DNA from: Volvariella volvacea V23
Lineage: Eukaryota; Basidiomycota; Agaricomycetes; Agaricales; Pluteaceae
Length of the DNA stretch: 64,000 nt
Assembly: GCA_000349905.1 (NCBI GenBank)
Contig: KB722737.1
Coordinates: 2,052,293 to 2,116,292 of the forward strand
Reading direction: 5' to 3'
The translations under genes and the position numbers were made by a program. Every line of letters starts with the position of its first letter. The first letter of the stretch is position 1. This document shows, piece after piece, positions 33,641 to 45,187 of this stretch. Under the pieces are notes generated by a model. It saw only the letters and a program-made list of their open reading frames with translations. It did not search any database and had not been told where the DNA came from.

Positions 33641-36600
33641 CTATCTCGATCTTCGTGATGTTCTTTCTTGCTCGATTTCTCTGATGGCATCGAAAATGAC
33701 ACCCAGAGCAATCCACCCATAACTAGGGGCACCAAACTTCTTATCTTCGATTAATTCCCGACTTAAGCACCATGCTGCCCAGCCCTTTTCCAGGACATCC
33801 TCCCAGGCCACGTCTTCGTCATATTCAAATTCACCGCGGATCAACTTCACGCTGTGGCCCGTTTGCTCTTTAAGTTTGTTCGTTGTATCTTTTCGTTTTC
33901 TTGGGTTCGAAGTTTGTTGGGATATAGTACCGACGACCACCTCCGCTTCCGTCAAAGAGACCGACCTGGATAGTGTGTACGTGGTGCAAAGCCTTTGAAG
34001 TTCGTAGACATATTGTTCGAATAAACGTTGAGCCTCTTCATAGCTTTCATCCGAGTATTCATCGTCTCCAAGGTATTGCTGAACAATATCAGACAAAATT
34101 TCATCTACCCCGTCATCTTCCATGCTCAGATTTTCTAGCATCTCTGCAACCTCTCCATGTTCCTCGGCTCGGTGACGAGGCCCTGAGCGGGTCCTCCGCC
34201 GTTTCGCCTTCATAACCGGCAGGTCAATTGCCCTGAAGAGCTTCCCAATAGCCCGGTGGCTTTCGTAATAAGACTTATTACTAGCATCGACTATTTCCGG
34301 TGCACTCCAATCAGGTCTGTCTTTGCGAGGTCTTGGAATATCTGAGGGGTCAACTGGATTGCCAGACTTGGGGTAATCGACCGCCTTGCTATGCAAGTCT
34401 GCCAATTTGAGGCAGTCACCATCGAATATATGGTTTGGGCTTTGATCCGCGATGGTTAGCCAAGTATGAGCCACGATGCCCAAGACCTACAATATTATAT
34501 GTAGGTTGTCAGAATCCAGCAAGATCAAGGAGCAGACCACTCATACGTCACTGCAAATGTACTGTACAACGAAGTCCGCGATATCCTGCTGAGTTGCCGG
34601 GTGCTGGAGATAGACCTTTTGAACAGGGAGATATTCGGCGGGCGGAAATGGATGAATCTTGAATCCGGGTTGTACGTTTAAGGGGAGGAGATTGTACTCA
34701 TCTCCGTCGAGGTCACCACCACCCAGCATTGATGGAACAGGCCTGTGACCTGTGGATACTCGATCAATGGACACAAGACTGCAAAGACAGCGACACTACC
34801 TTTCACACTAAATACAACGGTGTTGATTAAAGGTTCGCGCGCATACGGGCTTCCAAATGGGGGTGTTCCTATCGCCTGCACGATTTGTATGTCCCCAGGG
34901 TGGATAGTTGGAGAACGCGAGATCAGGATGTCGCCTTCCAGATAGATTCGGGAGCCGTGTGGCTCTTGCACGCAAGCAAAGATTTCATTAGGACGGAGGT
35001 AATCATGTTCATCAGCCACTCCAACCAGTGTATACCCACCAGGAACAGGAATTCGGGCGCGTTGCTTCAGCTCCCGCAGTATGTGATGTTTGGAGTGTAG
35101 AAGAATATCTTTGTAGAAACTGTCGTTCATGAAATTCATTCCAAAGCGATCTAAACCACGAAGGATGGATGGTATCTTGAAAGCAATGCCCAATCCGTGC
35201 TGTTCAAACAGGCCAGCAGCCGAATGCAGGAACGAAGAGGCTTCATTTACTGCTTGAACAGCGTCATCCTGTAGCTTTTTGAATACTTCGTATTTGACTC
35301 CTAAACCTTCAAGAAGCATGATGAGTGGTCGATTCAAATAATATGAGCCAGGGCGATCAAATGCCTTGGCAATCTCGACCTCAAGTGAATGGGGAGCCTC
35401 AAATTTTATCATGGACTGGCGAAGGATAATGACTCTTCCCTGCAACAGGAAATCCTCTACAAGTACGCCCTTGGATCCCATCAGCCTGACCTGGAATGCA
35501 CGAGGACGCGGTCGACCAGCTCTCCTCTTGCCTTTGCCACGATGTAGAGCCTTGTCTATCTCCCGAGACAACTCCGAGGAAATTGTTCCAACCCCATCGG
35601 TGAAACACCCAAGTGGAGATTCGACATCGAGGGCAGTAAAAATTTCTTCTGCCTCGACGGAGATAGAGGCATCTGTAGCTGTGAATGCTTGGGCTATACG
35701 CGCACCATATCTTGCTGGGCAGTACATGAGGCGTTTATCAAAAGGTAACTTGTCAAACGTTCCAAGGCCTTGAATGATCTCGTGGGCATTTACAGGATCG
35801 TCCTGGAACGTGAACGGTCGAACAAACCTGCATGACAATGATTTCAATACATGGAAGGCAACAAACTGCGAGATGCTCACCAAACTGTGTGCTCCTTTAA
35901 TGAAGACTGAGAGTATGCAAGGAATTCGAAGTTGCGGCCAGCAATTCTCAGCCCCATCTCTAAGAAATGACCAAACCTGTCCTTAACAAAAGATTTGCCA
36001 TCGACACCCCTATCAAACCGGTGTTGGCATTCGTCCTCATCCAAGAAGGATACGCGCAAAAATCGGTCATTATTCTTTGGGCCAAAGGTACGGATGACTC
36101 GATTTGAACGCTCGGGTTGTGGCCCATCAAGGTACATTGCAGTTGGCGTAATAACGACATGGTGGCATGCAAATAGACTATCGTCCAATTTGATGTCATT
36201 GATGTCCATGGCAAACTTGCTAGTACAGTCCACGAAGAGACGCCTAACAGCATCGAAGTCCTCATACACGAGATCATTTGCACGAACACGGAAGGCTGTG
36301 AGCGCTGAGGCAGTGTGTTGTGTTCCATAGTTGCGGGCTAGGGTCCTAATGTGGGGAAGCAACTCCAGCGCCTCCCGAATGTCAATAATGCGGCGGGAAA
36401 CCAGCCCTTGGATTTGGAACGCAATCTTCCACGAAAATGATAGAAGCCACTCGGAGAGCTCGTTCAGCAACCCTTCGGAAAACAATTCCCTGCATTCAAC
36501 CTGATATACGAGATCGTGAAAATGCCGTTTGCTGTTGCAACAGAGGTGGGAAAACCTTCGTAGATCATTACGGCTACGGCAGACGAGGCGTAATTCAAGT

Positions 36601-37325
36601 GACGTATAAGGTGCAAAGTGATAATGCTTGTCCCATGGCAGAGCTGACAGGCGAATTCTGGTTCCAAGTCGTTGTTGCAAGAAGATAGGTGGGATTGAAA
36701 GGGAAAAGAATATCACGGGCTCGTCAAGATAAGTATGGACTGAGATGGCGTTGATCTGGGAAAATCGTATTGCAATGTAGTATATCTCGTTCCTCCGGAC
36801 GATCCCAACGTTTATTTCTCTCCGTTCCATGTCGATGCTGAGATCGGAGCTATCCGGCTTTTGGATGATAGTCTCCCATTCGATAGAGAATACCGTATCC
36901 CGACATTGCCAGCCAAACTGGATTTTTTTAATGTTGACATTATTTGATTCAAGTTTCGGGTGCTCCTCCTTTTGTTTTGTATTTACCTTTCTAATTTTCT
37001 CGACAATCTCTGTCCGGGGCTTGTGCGTTGATCGAGCGAATGACACTGGTCGTTTACGTCCCCCAATACGAAGGACGCGGGCAGGTGAAGGGCCACCGTA
37101 CTCACGTAAGAGCAGACTGGCAATGTCCTCCGAAGGCAATGTGAGAATACCGGACCCCCCATGCCTGTGAGCGCCGTTTTTGTCCTTGTGAAGGAAAAGG
37201 TGAAAGTTGATTGGAGGCTGACCGATTGTGCTGTACGGGTGGCTATGCAGGACGGTGGCTAGGGTGCTCTCTACATCTTGCTGTCCGGATAAATAGTCGA
37301 TACCCTTGAGTATGAGGGAGGCCAT
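33641..37325 (-). CDS. Cellular RNA-dependent RNA polymerase (RNA silencing)
   Basis: Eukaryotic RdRP of the QDE-1/RDR family, which makes double-stranded RNA for small-RNA pathways. Four exons (35881-37325, 34800-35827, 34547-34749, 33641-34486) give 1173 residues, the usual family size. The catalytic motif GGGDLDGDEYN carries the metal-binding aspartates at 837-841. Other family motifs are LMYCPARYGARIAQAFTAT, FQVRLMGSKGVLVEDFLL, VIILRQSMIKFEAP and DILISRSPTIHPGDIQIVQA. After the catalytic region come IADFVVQYICSDVLGIVAHT, HSKAVDYPKSGNPV and a 250-residue helical C-terminus. This is a host gene, not a viral one, as its introns and architecture show. No frameshift is visible, so it looks intact. 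Confidence 0.93.
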
Positions 37326-37512
37326 GAGTAGAAGAGTTCAACCTGAGCACGTTTCCGCGATATCTGCGCTTATAATAAATGCGCGATGTCTACGCACCAC
37401 GTGCTCGATGGCGGATATATCCCTCGGCACAGTCGGAGGCTGAGTCGCCTGAGGGCCAACCTGACAGCAGCAGAGTAGAGAAAGATGTGGATATCCATTT
37501 ATTGGCTAGAAA

Positions 37513-37862
37513 TTACGACTTGGTCATTGTTGGTAAGATTTGGCGTATTTCCCGGAATATGACATTCAGCCTGTCTTCGATAATAGCCTGTACAGAAGTC
37601 CAGAAAAAACCAAGAGCAGCGTAGAAAAAAAGACACACAGTATCTTTCAAACGACGGGTTTGCTCTATCTCTCCTCTGATCCATGCTGTTGTCTCCCGTC
37701 GCGTTGTGGGGTCTGGGATGACTGAGCGAAATAGAAGTGAATGGAAGGACGAACAAGGACGACGGTAGACATACCCCTGGAAGCACGGATAGTATTGCGA
37801 TAGAGAGTAATTGCACGCTGCTTGAGAATAAAATGCTTGAGGGTGAGGTGGCCGTGTTGCAT
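37513..37862 (-). CDS. LYR-motif protein, LYRM2-like
   Basis: Small three-exon gene (37775-37862, 37639-37721, 37513-37587) encoding 81 residues. It is missed if only long open frames are read. The product starts MQHGHLTLKHFILKQRAI and continues TLYRNTIRASR, with the L-Y-R tripeptide that names the family, then VIPDPTTRRETTAWIRGEIE, QTRRLKDT and a final helix IEDRLNVIFREIRQILPTM. LYR (Complex1_LYR) proteins are mitochondrial accessory factors that bind acyl carrier protein and assist respiratory complex or Fe-S assembly; this one is nearest LYRM2 by length and layout. Both introns (37722-37774, 37588-37638) are GT-AG and of typical size. AATAAA follows the stop closely. It is divergent from the 4E-T-like gene across 132 bp. 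Confidence 0.8.
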
Positions 37863-37994
37863 TTTTTTGAGTGCTGGCCTGTCGAGCTGGCCCACAAATT
37901 TGGTTCCAGATTTGGACGGGTTGTGATCGTTTCAAGTCCCGCACAAAGACTCGTTCCACTTGCCCACTGCTCCCATCTTCCCCTCATCATCCTC
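37863..37994. promoter_or_regulatory. Compact bidirectional promoter, LYR protein / 4E-T-like
   Basis: The 132 bp between the LYR gene ATG (37862, minus) and the ATG at 37995 (plus) must serve both genes. It is C/T-rich towards the plus-strand start, as expected for a fungal 5' leader. No TATA box is apparent. Confidence 0.5.
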
Positions 37995-40900
37995 ATGCCG
38001 CTCGACGACCCCGGATCCATGACACAGCAACAGCCCTCTCACCAGTCGTCTATTGACCATATCTCTGAAGCTCTGTCAGCTTCCTCAATCCACGATGACA
38101 GCACCAAGCCGCCTCACAGCGATAGTCAAAATCAGCCCCTCGCAGCTCTGTCTATTCAGACATACTCCCGCATTGATTTGCTTCGCCTTCGAAACTCTCC
38201 TCTCGTTCACCCACCATCCAACATGCCGGATCTTAAGGACTGGTTTGGGTGGGTGCTACAAATCATCTTCTCTTCATCCGTTAAACTATCTTCAGCACCG
38301 AGAATGAGCAAGCCATGTTAAAGAAGGACTCCGAGGCCTCTGCTTCAAGTAATATTAGAGAGAGAAGGTGAATCCATTGTCTAATATCTCGTTCTTCTCT
38401 TAACCCAGATCGCTCCACAGATTCCGTCGCGACCTAGAAGATGGTGGTTGTTTTCATTCTCAATCACATCGGCTCACTCGCTGATTCTTTTAATGAACCA
38501 AATGAATCATTTTAGATCCTACAAGGCCAACATACAGGACATCTCAACCGTCTCAGATGGGGAATTTCAAACATCAGTCATTACGCTCAAGTGACAGAGA
38601 CCGCGATCGCGACAGAGACAATGAAAAGGACCGCGAGCGGGACATAAGGGACAAAGAAGGACAGGAAAGACTCAGAAATGTTTGTTTTCGTTTTCCCCAC
38701 AGTATATCTCCTAATTCCTTTATAGTTGTCCGATAAATATGACCGCGACCGCCACGCACATTCCATACCACAGAGGAAACAAGAACGGGATTCAGCGCCT
38801 CATCTTGCTGGAAATGGAACCTCCAGACATTCTTCACAATCTCAAAGTACTGTTGCCCCCGGTCGGACGAATACCCGTGAATCCGCCAAGAAAAAGCCGG
38901 GTGAAGCAAGTGATGATTGGAGAAGAGGTATGCGTGGAGCCAGAATTCATCATAGAACTAGCTTAACTGACGCTTAGGTGGTGAAATTTCTCGGCCTGGC
39001 AAAGATGATCGTAAGTATTTCGTCTAATGCACCTTTGACTTTGTCCAGGTATCTAACATGCCCGAAGAGCGTGATGACCGTGAAAGACCACGGTCTGGTC
39101 CACGGGACTCCTCCCGATCACGCAGGGAACCTTCCCTCTCGAGGCGCGATCGTGACGACAGAGACAGAGAAAGAGAGCGCCGAAATGACCGCGATACTCG
39201 CAAAGACAAGGACGAATATCGACGGGATCGTGATAGAGATCCTGAGGACAACGATGACCCACGAAGGTGGAGGGATGACGGAAAGCGGGAAGAAAGGATG
39301 GCTGCTCGAAGAGCTGAGCGCGATAGGGACTTGCGGGATCGTGAGCGCCCCAGGGACAGAGCATCCAATGAGCCGTCTTGGGACATATCTGATCGTCGTT
39401 GGACCCCCACTGAAGACCGTGCCAAACGCCCAATTACTAGGGAGCGGAAACAGGAGGAAAAGGACCGAGACGAGCGCCGAGAATCCCAGAAAGAGAAGGA
39501 GCCCGCCTGGATGGATGCTTACATTCCTGCTGGCAGCAGTGGCATACTTGGTGGTAAGCTACCTGATGGGGAGTTGGATGGGATCCAGGCCTGGAAGAAG
39601 GGTATGAAAGAGAGGGAGGAGCGGGAGAAGGCGTCTAGCAACCAAGTTGTTGACGATCTTGGGTCAGAATACAAGCCCGATGCCGGGAGCAAACTCGACG
39701 AAATACAGCTCTTCAAGATGCTTATGAAGCAAGAAGAAGCCAAAAAACAAAAGGAAACCGCAGATTTTGTTCCGAGTGGTGCATCCACCCCGTTCGGCGA
39801 TCCTCGATCTAAGAGTGAATTACTGATTGCTGAAGGTGCGAGAAACCTGGTTAATAGAATGAAATTCGGAAACTAATGTTGATGTATTGTTCATCAGAGG
39901 CCTTTCATAGCAACCCAGGCTCTGTGGCGTTTATTGACAGTCGTGTAAATCACCAACCAGTACCTGCCAAACGTTCATCTCAACCATCCCCAGCCAATGA
40001 CCTTTCTGTCACTACCTCACCTCCCAAACCAGACGAACAATCCACAGATCCTTCTAAATCTCGCATGTTTCCTCATCCTGTTAACCCGGCTAATGCCCCG
40101 AATGCTGCAGAACGTTTACCCAACAACCTACCTTCTAGTCAATATACGCCACCAGCGGCCTCACGATTGCTTGCATTCGCAAGAACGCCTGGTGCTGCAC
40201 CACCGAATCCTCGTTCAATCAAAGGTACATCGTGATCTTCTTATCTTCTGTGTAATTCTTACACACATAAATAGACGGCCAAGTACCTTTGACTGCTGAG
40301 GCGCTTCGCTCTGTCCCAGGATTTTCTCCATTTGAAGAGCATTCACGCGCATCACATACTGTAGATGAGACCAGACGAAATGATCCTGCCCTCAATACAG
40401 CCCCTGATAGCTACCACGATAGCCTGGACACTGGTGCATATGGAGCGAACAAGGGCAGTCGCTTCGCCAAATTCTTTGATGGAAAGAGCAAAGATCCACC
40501 AGTGTTGAACAAGGGTCCAACGCCCACTGGCTTCTCGTCTTCATCACCCAACCCCATTCAGCGTCTTGATCAGGCCGGTTTCACAGCTGCTGTTCCTTCA
40601 GGACCCATAGAACGAACAGTAGACGACATTGTTGCAATGCTCAACAATTCCGCACAGGTTCGTATCTGCCTTTAGTCCCTTTATAATTGCTTGTTTAATC
40701 TAGTCGGTAATTTAGCGAGGCCTTGCAGCAAATCATAATACCCTTCCCAATTTCCCCTCTGGTCAACCTAACTCGCACCCCTTACAACAATTACAACCCC
40801 TCCCTCAGCATCCATTTAATCAACAATCACTTCACCCTCAAGGACGCCTTGATGCCCTGTATGAGAGCCGTGAAGACCGAAGCTTCGTGCCAGATGGCAT

Positions 40901-41717
40901 GGTGCCTGGTCTACGGCCAGCACCTCCTCGAGGACGCGATAACATGGCGATATATAATGACGACGATCTCGTCGTTCATAATCCCCCACGTCTCCCACCT
41001 CAGCACCGCAACCTTGATCCTCTGTACTCTGGTCCATCTCCGACCGTTTTCGCCCAACAGGGAATACGCAATAACGGGATGCCGATCCAACAGCCCCAGT
41101 TCCGGGGCGGTCCTTCTCCTATTTCCAATCTATCCACGCAGCAATTGCCCCTCCAGAGCCTCCAAAATCAACAACGCCTGCCACCAGGACTTGCCAATCT
41201 TGGTGGGCGGCCACCACATGAGCCAAATCAATTCCTTGGTATGCCTGGCATCCCTGGAAATGGTTTACCAAACGGTGCTCTTCAGCAACAGTCGCCCTTC
41301 AATAATCTTCCCTCCGCCAATGGGCTCGGATTCGGAGGTCCACAGCAACAAGTACGACCCGGTATTCCCGCTGGCCACCATTTACCAAATCCTGGCACGC
41401 ACCTCGGACTTAGTAGCATTGCCCACCCAGGAAACCTGGATATGAGAAACCCTTCACACCAAGGCCCATTGCTGAACTTGGTCAATGCCAATGCAGCTGG
41501 CTTGCGTGGCGCCTTCCCTCCTCAGCCAGGACCTGGCCCACAGTTACAACCACCCCTCATCGGGCTGCGACAACAACAGCAACAACAGCAGTTGCACCCT
41601 CATATGGTACCCCACCTACTACCCCCACACTTCCAGCAACAGCCTATTGGCAACGCGGCAAACCAACCAGCACAAGACTTGATGGCCTTATTAATGGGCG
41701 GTCCTCACAGGGAATAG
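37995..41717 (+). CDS. 4E-T-like eIF4E-binding protein
   Basis: Probable translational repressor or P-body protein binding the cap-binding factor eIF4E. The first exon carries TYSRIDLLRLRNSPLVHPP, with the eIF4E-binding motif YxxxxLΦ as YSRIDLL at 38163-38183. After small introns comes RERRSLHRFRRDLEDGDPTR, which resembles the conserved segment that follows this motif in animal 4E-T. The middle is an extreme Arg/Asp/Glu repeat region (39058-39480) of RDRD type. Then DRRWTPTEDR, WMDAYIPAGSSGILGGKLP, GIQAWKKGM, LFKMLMKQEEAK, GSRFAKFFDGKS and ERTVDDIVAMLNNSAQ are ordered-looking motifs. The C-terminal 300 residues are Gln/Pro-rich with a poly-Gln run, ending DLMALLMGGPHRE. At least seven introns; exact joints around 38345-38520, 38680-39060 and 39840-39960 are less sure. 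Confidence 0.72.
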
Positions 41718-44700
41718 GCGTTCCGAGAACAACGCTGTTTACCCCGTACCTTGTTCCTTTTCTCATTTCTTTTTGTCGATTCTTAATTTCTAACTCTTTT
41801 CGGTATGATTGAATTTTCTTTCTCGGTTTCACCTCTTTCCTCTCTTGTACTGTCCTCATACATTGATTGGTACACATATGGACTCTCGTGCGTATACAAC
41901 ACTGTTTATACACTTGCTGCCCACCTGTCCTTGCTCAAGGGCCTGTGCCGAAGACATCCAAGACATTGGCTCAGGGAATGCTCTCTTGCCTTGGGTCTGT
42001 ATGCCCATATGCGTATAGTAGTCCTTCTGAAGCGAACGTCAATCTGCCAGGGGGAACTTGAGAGATGGATGATAAACTATATTGAGTAACACTTGATGGC
42101 GTGAGTAGATTTTTTCGATTGAATTGCATAGATAAAGAGAACCTATCGGTATCTTAATCCCATATGTCTACTCTATGATCCATGGGCGAAGCACTGAACC
42201 TGTCTTGGGCTCATCGGTCATTGTGTATATTGGGAACGTGAACGGGATGAATGGAAGCCATCATTTCTGCAACGCTGGCAGTGTCACGGCCTCTGTATGG
42301 AGACATTGAGATTCCCCTCGCCGGCACAAGGAGTACGACGGCACGGGAATCCTTTTTTTCTTGGGCCTAGGATTTCATGACCCGTGCGGTCCAAGGTTGT
42401 GTCAAAATCAAGGGGGGGCTCGTATAGAAACGCTCAGAGTCCGTCCTCTTGATCGCACTCGTAACTGCGATCGCAAACGTGTGGCGATATTACGCTCCAT
42501 ATCGGCGACGCTGCTTATCGACGTCGGCCACACTGGAACTGTGTTTAAGGAACAAAAACTATAGTAGTGGGTGTGATATCGATCAGTGGGCGTGCATGGT
42601 GCTTTGGCAACCCGAGAAACTGCCATTGTACTCTACTGCTCAGTCATAGGCCGCGTATCACCCCTTCAGGTACGCCAGTAGTAGATAGTCAGAAAGCTGT
42701 TATGGACATGACGAATGACCTGGCTGAATTCGTCATCCTTCATGCATCCCAAGCTTGGATGTAAGATCGCCTCGCGGCCTACGCCGTAGCCACACAGCGG
42801 TGCTTTTTTTCAGTGTTACGGAAGCGATTGGGTGCGTAGAGTGCCCAGGTCCAACGTAAGGCTGAGGGACCCTATTGATGCGATGGGAGTGAGGGCAGTC
42901 TAGTTCCCACCAGGAAAGCTGTTCTGACCATGCGACTGAAAATTGTGGCGAGGCCCCACCGGCCCCTCCTGGCTGGCGAGTAATCATCCACCGAAGGCTA
43001 TGAGTCTAACGCAGTCTTTGGAGCCATTTTAAATACGGTATTGAGGGTGAGCGCAAAGGACCACAACGGCTGCCTGATCCAGATGGAGAATTGGCCCAAG
43101 AATTCCAGGAATTACAGGGATATGCTATTTGTTAAGGGATCAGATCTCCGGATTCTCACATGTATTGTACAGGTTGGCAGATGGCAATTTAAGGACCGAT
43201 ATTGGCGCGATCAGCCGCCTTCGAAGATGGCGTTCGTGACGACGTAGGACGAGCAAATTTTTTTGCCAATGTGTTGTGCAGGAGACGAGCACGATTCTCA
43301 ATGAAAAAATAGTGGGCGGTTCTATTGCACAGCAGAGCAGAAGACAGCTTGAAGGAGTTGAGAAGGGGCGGAGAAATGGGAAAATGAGGATAACGGGCTT
43401 TGACGTGCTAGCTCCACGAAATACGTACAGATCAGCACATGTGGTCTTCCCATGCCAAACCTTGGATGGTCCCACCCGCTGCCATTGACCGTTTTTGGAG
43501 GCGGGGGATTTTTTGGGGTGAGATATAAGTATCTGGGTGCAAAATAGACAGATTCTTTTTCTTTTGTTGTGCGGTCGGAAGGAGAGAGAACAGGAAGACG
43601 GCAGATCAATGATCAAGGGAGCAAGCAAGCCCCGATGGATGGACTGATAAGACAAGATTCACGGGCACGCTGTGAGAGCTTGGAGGGAGCTCTGGCGCAC
43701 GAGCAAATGGGGGATGCCAGGAACTGCAATTGGATCAGAACATGCCAGCGACGTTGGCTGGAAGAGACGGCGGTAGATTGAAGGGAGAAATGCGTCGTAG
43801 AATTGCAGAGGTAGTTACGTAACAAGGCCAAGATGTGTGAATCCTTGCCTGCAGGCAGGGAACGTGGTGGACTAGAGGGATTTAATTATCACCGAAGCCT
43901 GCTGAACCTGGAATCGAGAGGAGTAAGCGGACACTCCTTGGAACGCGTTGCGGATTCTGCCCTTGAAAAGTCGCCTGTTGTCTGTCGACGCAACTTTTCA
44001 CCTCTTCCCGTCCTTGATCCCCACCACCAGGCACTTGCGTCGAGTCTCGAGGCTTTTTGGCAAAGACCTCAGCCTGCTCATCGCTGCGACCATCTATCTA
44101 TTGCTCGGTTAGGTCTGAGCCCGCACACCGCATCGCCGCCCGGCTGTCTGTTGCTGGGAGCGGTACTGGTCCTCTCGAGGGCGCTTTCTCCACTCGCTAG
44201 AGAGCCCACTCACAGTCACTCCTTTGTTCTCGGATTCTGACCCACGTCGACACACTCGCTTGCCACACTCCTTTGTGCTATTGTTGTATCCGCAGGCCCA
44301 TTGAGCCTATCAACGTCGATTGTATGGACATGCAGTACAGTACATGGACGCAGCTGATGGAATCTGCAGAAAACCGCGCCCGTTGGACGGACTGCAGCCG
44401 TTGACCGGTGAGTGGAGCCACGGCGGGGAGACGTGCGCTGACTGGCACAGCGGACAGAATATATAGCGCCAGGTGGGTGGTCTACGTCATGGCGGTGGGC
44501 GTCGGGAAACGTGGCGCGTGGGAAGGGGAGCCGGGATTGCGGCGCTGCAGGACAAAGCTGATGTCGGAAGATTGGACGTGGATAGGGGTGCGAGGACGGA
44601 CTTGGTGATGGTTACGATGAGGGATGGGCACTCGGCCCACTCTTCACTCTGTCACCACGGCTCATCATTTCCCAATCCGTCCAGAGAGCCCCCTCCCCCG

Positions 44701-45187
44701 CTCGGATCCTCGGCTCCTTATAATATTACATATTTCCTCCTCTCTTTTGTCCTTCCCGGCGCCGTCGACTGCCCTCCCCGACGGTCCTCCCCCGACGAGC
44801 ACGAACTGCCACGCTGACCACGATTTCTTTTCTTGTCACTTCTTATTTCCTATTCTATAGCCGCTGCGTGCACTTGACTGGCGCACCCGCAACTCCGCCA
44901 CCGCCCCAGCCACGACTCGCTCGTCGTCGTTGGCCGTCGCATGATCTGCACCCCCGCACAAGTGAGTCCAGCCGTCGTCCCGCCTTGTCGTCTGCTTTCC
45001 CGTTCCACAATCCGCCTGTCATTGTGATCGGCCTCCCTTGAATCACACTCGATTCTGCCCAATCGTCTTTTCTTTATTGATTACTCTTTTGCCATCTGTC
45101 CTTACTTCATCCCCTCCTGCCACTCTGTTCCGGCCCTGCTGCTATCGCTGCAGCCGCTTTTACCACAAAGCGAGTATCCCACGCCCA
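41718..45187. other. Gene-free region upstream of the cyclin gene
   Basis: About 3.5 kb without a convincing gene, the longest such stretch here. It starts with the 3' end of the 4E-T-like gene and ends with a C/T-rich leader before the cyclin ATG. Short open frames show no homology I recognise, no good codon pattern and no splice-consistent continuation. It holds a palindrome GTTACGTAAC (43814-43823), an ACGCGT site (43943-43948) and a TATAAT-like stretch (44719-44724). It could be a long regulatory region, a noncoding RNA gene or a decayed sequence. I see no terminal repeats or target duplication that would mark a transposon. Confidence 0.6.
43943..43948. promoter_or_regulatory. ACGCGT (MCB-type) site upstream of cyclin gene
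   Basis: ACGCGT within AACGCGTT lies 1240 bp upstream of the cyclin start. In yeasts this is the MCB core bound by MBF at G1/S genes. A single hexamer is weak evidence, and the distance is long for a fungal promoter. Confidence 0.25.

Noticed and set aside
43140..43655. 171-residue minus-strand open frame in the gene-free region
   Set aside because: No recognisable motif, odd amino acid composition and no splice-consistent extension on either side. It is probably chance.
45038..45187. N-terminal extension of the cyclin
   Set aside because: The frame is open but lacks an ATG; its hydrophobic start would be unlike a nuclear cyclin.
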